Origin: Prevotellaceae bacterium
Lineage (GTDB): Bacteria; Bacteroidota; Bacteroidia; Bacteroidales; Bacteroidaceae
Direction of reading: 5' to 3'
DNA length: 25,294 nucleotides
NCBI GenBank assembly: GCA_003150315.1
Contig: QAML01000061.1
Location: 1-25,294 of the forward strand
The translations under genes were made by a program, and so were the position numbers. Below the pieces are notes generated by a model. It worked only from the letters and a program-made list of their open reading frames with translations. It searched no databases and was not told where the DNA came from. Positions 23,055-25,294 of the stretch are shown piece after piece; within the stretch, counting starts at the first letter, position 1, and every line of letters begins with the position of its first letter.

Positions 23055-24323
23055 ATGAGAGTACTGATAGTAAATACGTCAGAGCATACCGGCGGTGCGG
23101 CAATAGCTGCTGCGCGGTTGCGCGAGGCTTTGGGCAACAACGGCATCAAGGCTACCATGCTGGTGAGCCGTAAAGAATCGGAAGCAATTACCGTGGCGGA
23201 GCCACGCGATACGGGCAGGATGAAATACAATTTCCTTCGCGAAAGATTTACAATATGGAAAGCGAACGGCTTTCGCAAGCACAGACTTTTTGAAGTTGAT
23301 GCTGCGAATTTCGGAATAGACATAACCGGGATGAAAGACTTCGAGGAAGCCGACATAATTCATTTGCACTGGATAAATCAGGGTTTCCTTTCGCTTAAAG
23401 GCATTGCAAAAATTCTCAGGAGCGGAAAGCCCGTGGTGTGGACGCTTCATGACATGTGGGCTTTCACCGGCATTTGTCATTACAACGGAGATTGCGACCG
23501 CTATAAAGATTGTTGCGGCAAATGTCCCGTGCTTTACGGCGGAGGCTTTTCGCGAGATCTTTCGCGCAGAGTGTTCATGCGGAAACGCAAACTATATTCC
23601 AATGCCAACATAACCTTTGTGGCTTGCAGCGACTGGCTTGCAAAATGTGCTTCATCAAGTGCTTTGCTCGAGGGAAAGCGTGTATTGAGCATTCCGAACC
23701 CCATAAACACGAGGCTATACCGTCCGCTCAACATGGCTAAGGCTCGCGAATCGCTGGCGTTGCCGCTTGGCAGGAAACTGCTCCTTTTTGCCGCATATCG
23801 TGTTACGAATAAAATCAAGGGCATAGACTATCTTTGCGAATCTATCCGCATTCTTGCCGACGAACATCCCGATTTGGCTTCCAACATTGCGGTTGTGGCG
23901 GTGGGAAAGGAGAGTGATGCGCTCAAGGAACTGTTGCCGGTGAAAGTTTACTCGTTGGGTTATGTGGCAAATGAGAAAAAGATGATAGACATATATAATG
24001 CCTGCAATGTTTTCATGATTCCCACAATGCAGGATAACCTTCCAAACACAATCATGGAGTCTATGGCGTGCGGTGTGCCCTGTGTGGCGTTCAATGTGGG
24101 CGGCATTCCGCAAATGATAGACCATAAAACCAACGGCTATGTGGCTGAATACAAAAACGCCAAAGATTTTACGGAGGGCATAATGTGGTGTCTTGCTCCG
24201 GAGAACGCCGATTCTCTGGGCGAAAAAGCGAGAAACAAGGTGAATTCCACTTTCTCCGAAACCGCCGTGGCGCGGCGTTATTCCGATTTATATAACAGCT
24301 TGTCAGGAAGTAAAAATGACTGA
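23055..24323 (+). CDS. GT4-family glycosyltransferase
   Basis: A 422-residue GT-B-fold glycosyltransferase. The N-terminal domain opens with MRVLIVNTSEHTGGAAIAAARL, where the glycine-rich loop typical of GT4 is visible. VVWTLHDMWAFTGICHYNGDC is an acceptor-side block seen in polysaccharide GTs, with a cysteine cluster (CHYNGDCDRYKDCCGKCP). The C-terminal donor domain has IPNPINTRLYRP, LLLFAAYRVTNKIKGIDYL, and NTIMESMACGVPCVAFNVGGIPQ, the nucleotide-sugar-binding E-x7-E-like region. I start at the ATG at 23055; a TTG at 23019 would add 12 residues overlapping the kinase gene. Probably acts in surface glycan synthesis with the next gene, which it overlaps by 8 nt. Confidence 0.9.
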   Translation: MRVLIVNTSEHTGGAAIAAARLREALGNNGIKATMLVSRKESEAITVAEPRDTGRMKYNFLRERFTIWKANGFRKHRLFEVDAANFGIDITGMKDFEEADIIHLHWINQGFLSLKGIAKILRSGKPVVWTLHDMWAFTGICHYNGDCDRYKDCCGKCPVLYGGGFSRDLSRRVFMRKRKLYSNANITFVACSDWLAKCASSSALLEGKRVLSIPNPINTRLYRPLNMAKARESLALPLGRKLLLFAAYRVTNKIKGIDYLCESIRILADEHPDLASNIAVVAVGKESDALKELLPVKVYSLGYVANEKKMIDIYNACNVFMIPTMQDNLPNTIMESMACGVPCVAFNVGGIPQMIDHKTNGYVAEYKNAKDFTEGIMWCLAPENADSLGEKARNKVNSTFSETAVARRYSDLYNSLSGSKND

Positions 24324-25089
24324 AAAAATAAAATTCACGGTGGCAACCGTAACCTATAACGCCGCCAATGTAATAAAGCGCACTCTTGACAGTGTGGAAG
24401 AACAGGACTATCCTTACGTGGAACATTTGATGATTGACGGAAATTCGCACGATGGTACGGTGGCTGAGTTTCTTCATTATCAGGAACGCAACGCACGCGA
24501 GGCACGTCATGAGGTCAATGCGGTGAGCGAGCCGGACAAGGGCATTTATGATGCCATGAACAAGGCTCTCGCCATGGCTACCGGCGACTTTATTATTTTC
24601 CTGAATGCCGGCGACCGTTTCCACAGTGCCGATGTGCTTTCGCGCATTGCCGCATGTGTGGGCGCGGATACGGGTGTGGTTTACGGCGATACCGACATTG
24701 TGGACTCCGACGGGGCTTTCATACGCCACCGCAGGCTTTCGCCGCCGCGCCGCCTTACTTCGCGGAGCTTCCTTAACGGAATGGTGGTGTGTCATCAGGC
24801 TTTCTTTGCAAGGCTTTCCATTGCGCGAAAGGTGAACTACAATATGCGCTATCGTTTTTCAGCCGATTACGACTGGTGTATAAGAGTGATGAGAAGAGCC
24901 GAGCGTGCAAAAATGAAACTTGTCAATTCCGGCATCGTGGTGGCGGATTATCTTGACGGCGGAATGACGGTTAAAAACCACAGGAAGTCGTTGATTGAAA
25001 GATATGAAGTCATGGCGCGACGTTATGGTTTGATACGCGCAACCGCCATGCACGTCTGGTTCATGATTCGTGCCGTGATTAAAAAGTAG
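24316..25089 (+). CDS. GT2-family glycosyltransferase
   Basis: A 257-residue GT-A-fold glycosyltransferase similar to WcaE/colanic-acid-type GT2 enzymes. Motifs in order: VATVTYNAANVIKRTLDSVEEQDYPY (about 9-34), IDGNSHDGT (about 40-48), SEPDKGIYDAMNKAL (about 75-89), and the metal-binding-type NAGDRF (about 99-104). FSADYDWCIRVMRRA lies near 184-198. No membrane segment. It overlaps the GT4 gene by 8 nt, so the two likely build the same glycan; donor and acceptor are unknown. No clear terminator follows, but repeat copy 6 starts 102 bp after the stop. Confidence 0.92.
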   Translation: MTEKIKFTVATVTYNAANVIKRTLDSVEEQDYPYVEHLMIDGNSHDGTVAEFLHYQERNAREARHEVNAVSEPDKGIYDAMNKALAMATGDFIIFLNAGDRFHSADVLSRIAACVGADTGVVYGDTDIVDSDGAFIRHRRLSPPRRLTSRSFLNGMVVCHQAFFARLSIARKVNYNMRYRFSADYDWCIRVMRRAERAKMKLVNSGIVVADYLDGGMTVKNHRKSLIERYEVMARRYGLIRATAMHVWFMIRAVIKK

Positions 25090-25191
25090 CGCGGCTCGAA
25101 AAATGAAACATGTTTTTCACGGCAGAACCCCAAAAAGATGAGGTTTTTCGTAAAAGGCTGATAATCCGAAGTTTAAGGCAATTTTGAAGGA

Positions 25192-25294
25192 TTCTGTAAG
25201 TTGTTGTGGCTCAAAGACTTATTGGGGCAAAAAATACAAGGCACTTATTTTAAAATAAGTGCCTTGTATTTTAAAATATATGGCTTGTGTTTTT
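25192..25294 (+). repeat. Interspersed palindrome/21-bp-unit element, copy 6 (right side cut by window edge)
   Basis: The GTTGTTG box is at 25200-25206, then a 24-nt spacer, then a perfect 42-bp palindrome at 25231-25272 (centre 25251/25252). Units of 21 bp lie at 25248-25268 and 25269-25289, and a third starts at the window end. The spacer stem (CTCAA/TTGGG) has a 7-nt loop, shifted from that of the other copies. It follows the GT2 gene. Confidence 0.93.

Noticed and set aside
1..25294. CRISPR array explanation for the 21-bp repeats
   Set aside because: Units are directly abutting without spacers, short, occur at six separate loci, and no cas gene is present.
1..25294. Insertion-sequence ends or an active mobile element
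   Set aside because: No transposase frame lies between or beside copies, the copies are all short, and I could not identify target-site duplications. A non-autonomous MITE-like origin remains possible.

Overview
This window looks like chromosomal DNA from a Bacteroidales bacterium (phylum Bacteroidota). Three things support this. Gene starts are repeatedly preceded by the Bacteroidota -7 promoter box TAnnTTTG. Two secreted proteins end in a type IX secretion (T9SS) sorting domain. The protein families present (MetG with a KISTS loop, TGS-PRK nucleoside kinase, 7TM-HD phosphohydrolase, sigma-54) are typical of that order. Genus and family cannot be fixed from the sequence alone. The region reads as housekeeping core genome; I see no transposase, integrase, phage gene or CRISPR array.

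Layout. (1) 96-1136 (-): ribD, divergent from a tight + operon prmC-recX-comF-like (1186-3228). (2) 3361-4137 (+): a radical SAM protein with its own promoter, convergent with metG (4533-6575, -). (3) 6679-6752 (-): tRNA-Asn(GTT) with its own terminator, divergent from a + operon of a PfkB-family kinase, an S41 C-terminal processing protease and a GNAT-like protein (6852-10693). (4) 11158-13764 (+): rpoN, a PAP2-like membrane protein and purE, convergent with (5) two tandem paralogous secreted CotH-kinase proteins (14095-18071, -). (6) 18134-18877 (+): an SDR oxidoreductase, divergent from the CotH pair. (7) 19239-25089 (+): a 7TM-HD phosphohydrolase, a TGS/uridine-kinase-like nucleoside kinase and two glycosyltransferases (GT4, GT2), perhaps the edge of a surface-glycan locus.

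The most striking feature is not a gene. Six copies of an AT-rich intergenic element (about 120 bp) are spread every 3-6.5 kb. Each has a 42-bp palindrome followed by head-to-tail 21-bp units. In the five copies whose left side is inside the window, the palindrome is preceded by GTTGTTR at exactly 24 nt. The spacer varies in sequence but keeps a small stem-loop, in four of five copies with its 4-nt loop at the same place. Arms of the palindrome change together between copies. A copy lies at the 3' end of almost every transcription unit and none lies in purely divergent promoter regions. This suggests a repeated bidirectional terminator, insulator or RNA 3'-end element, or a nucleoid-protein binding array. 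I do not recognise it as a named family.
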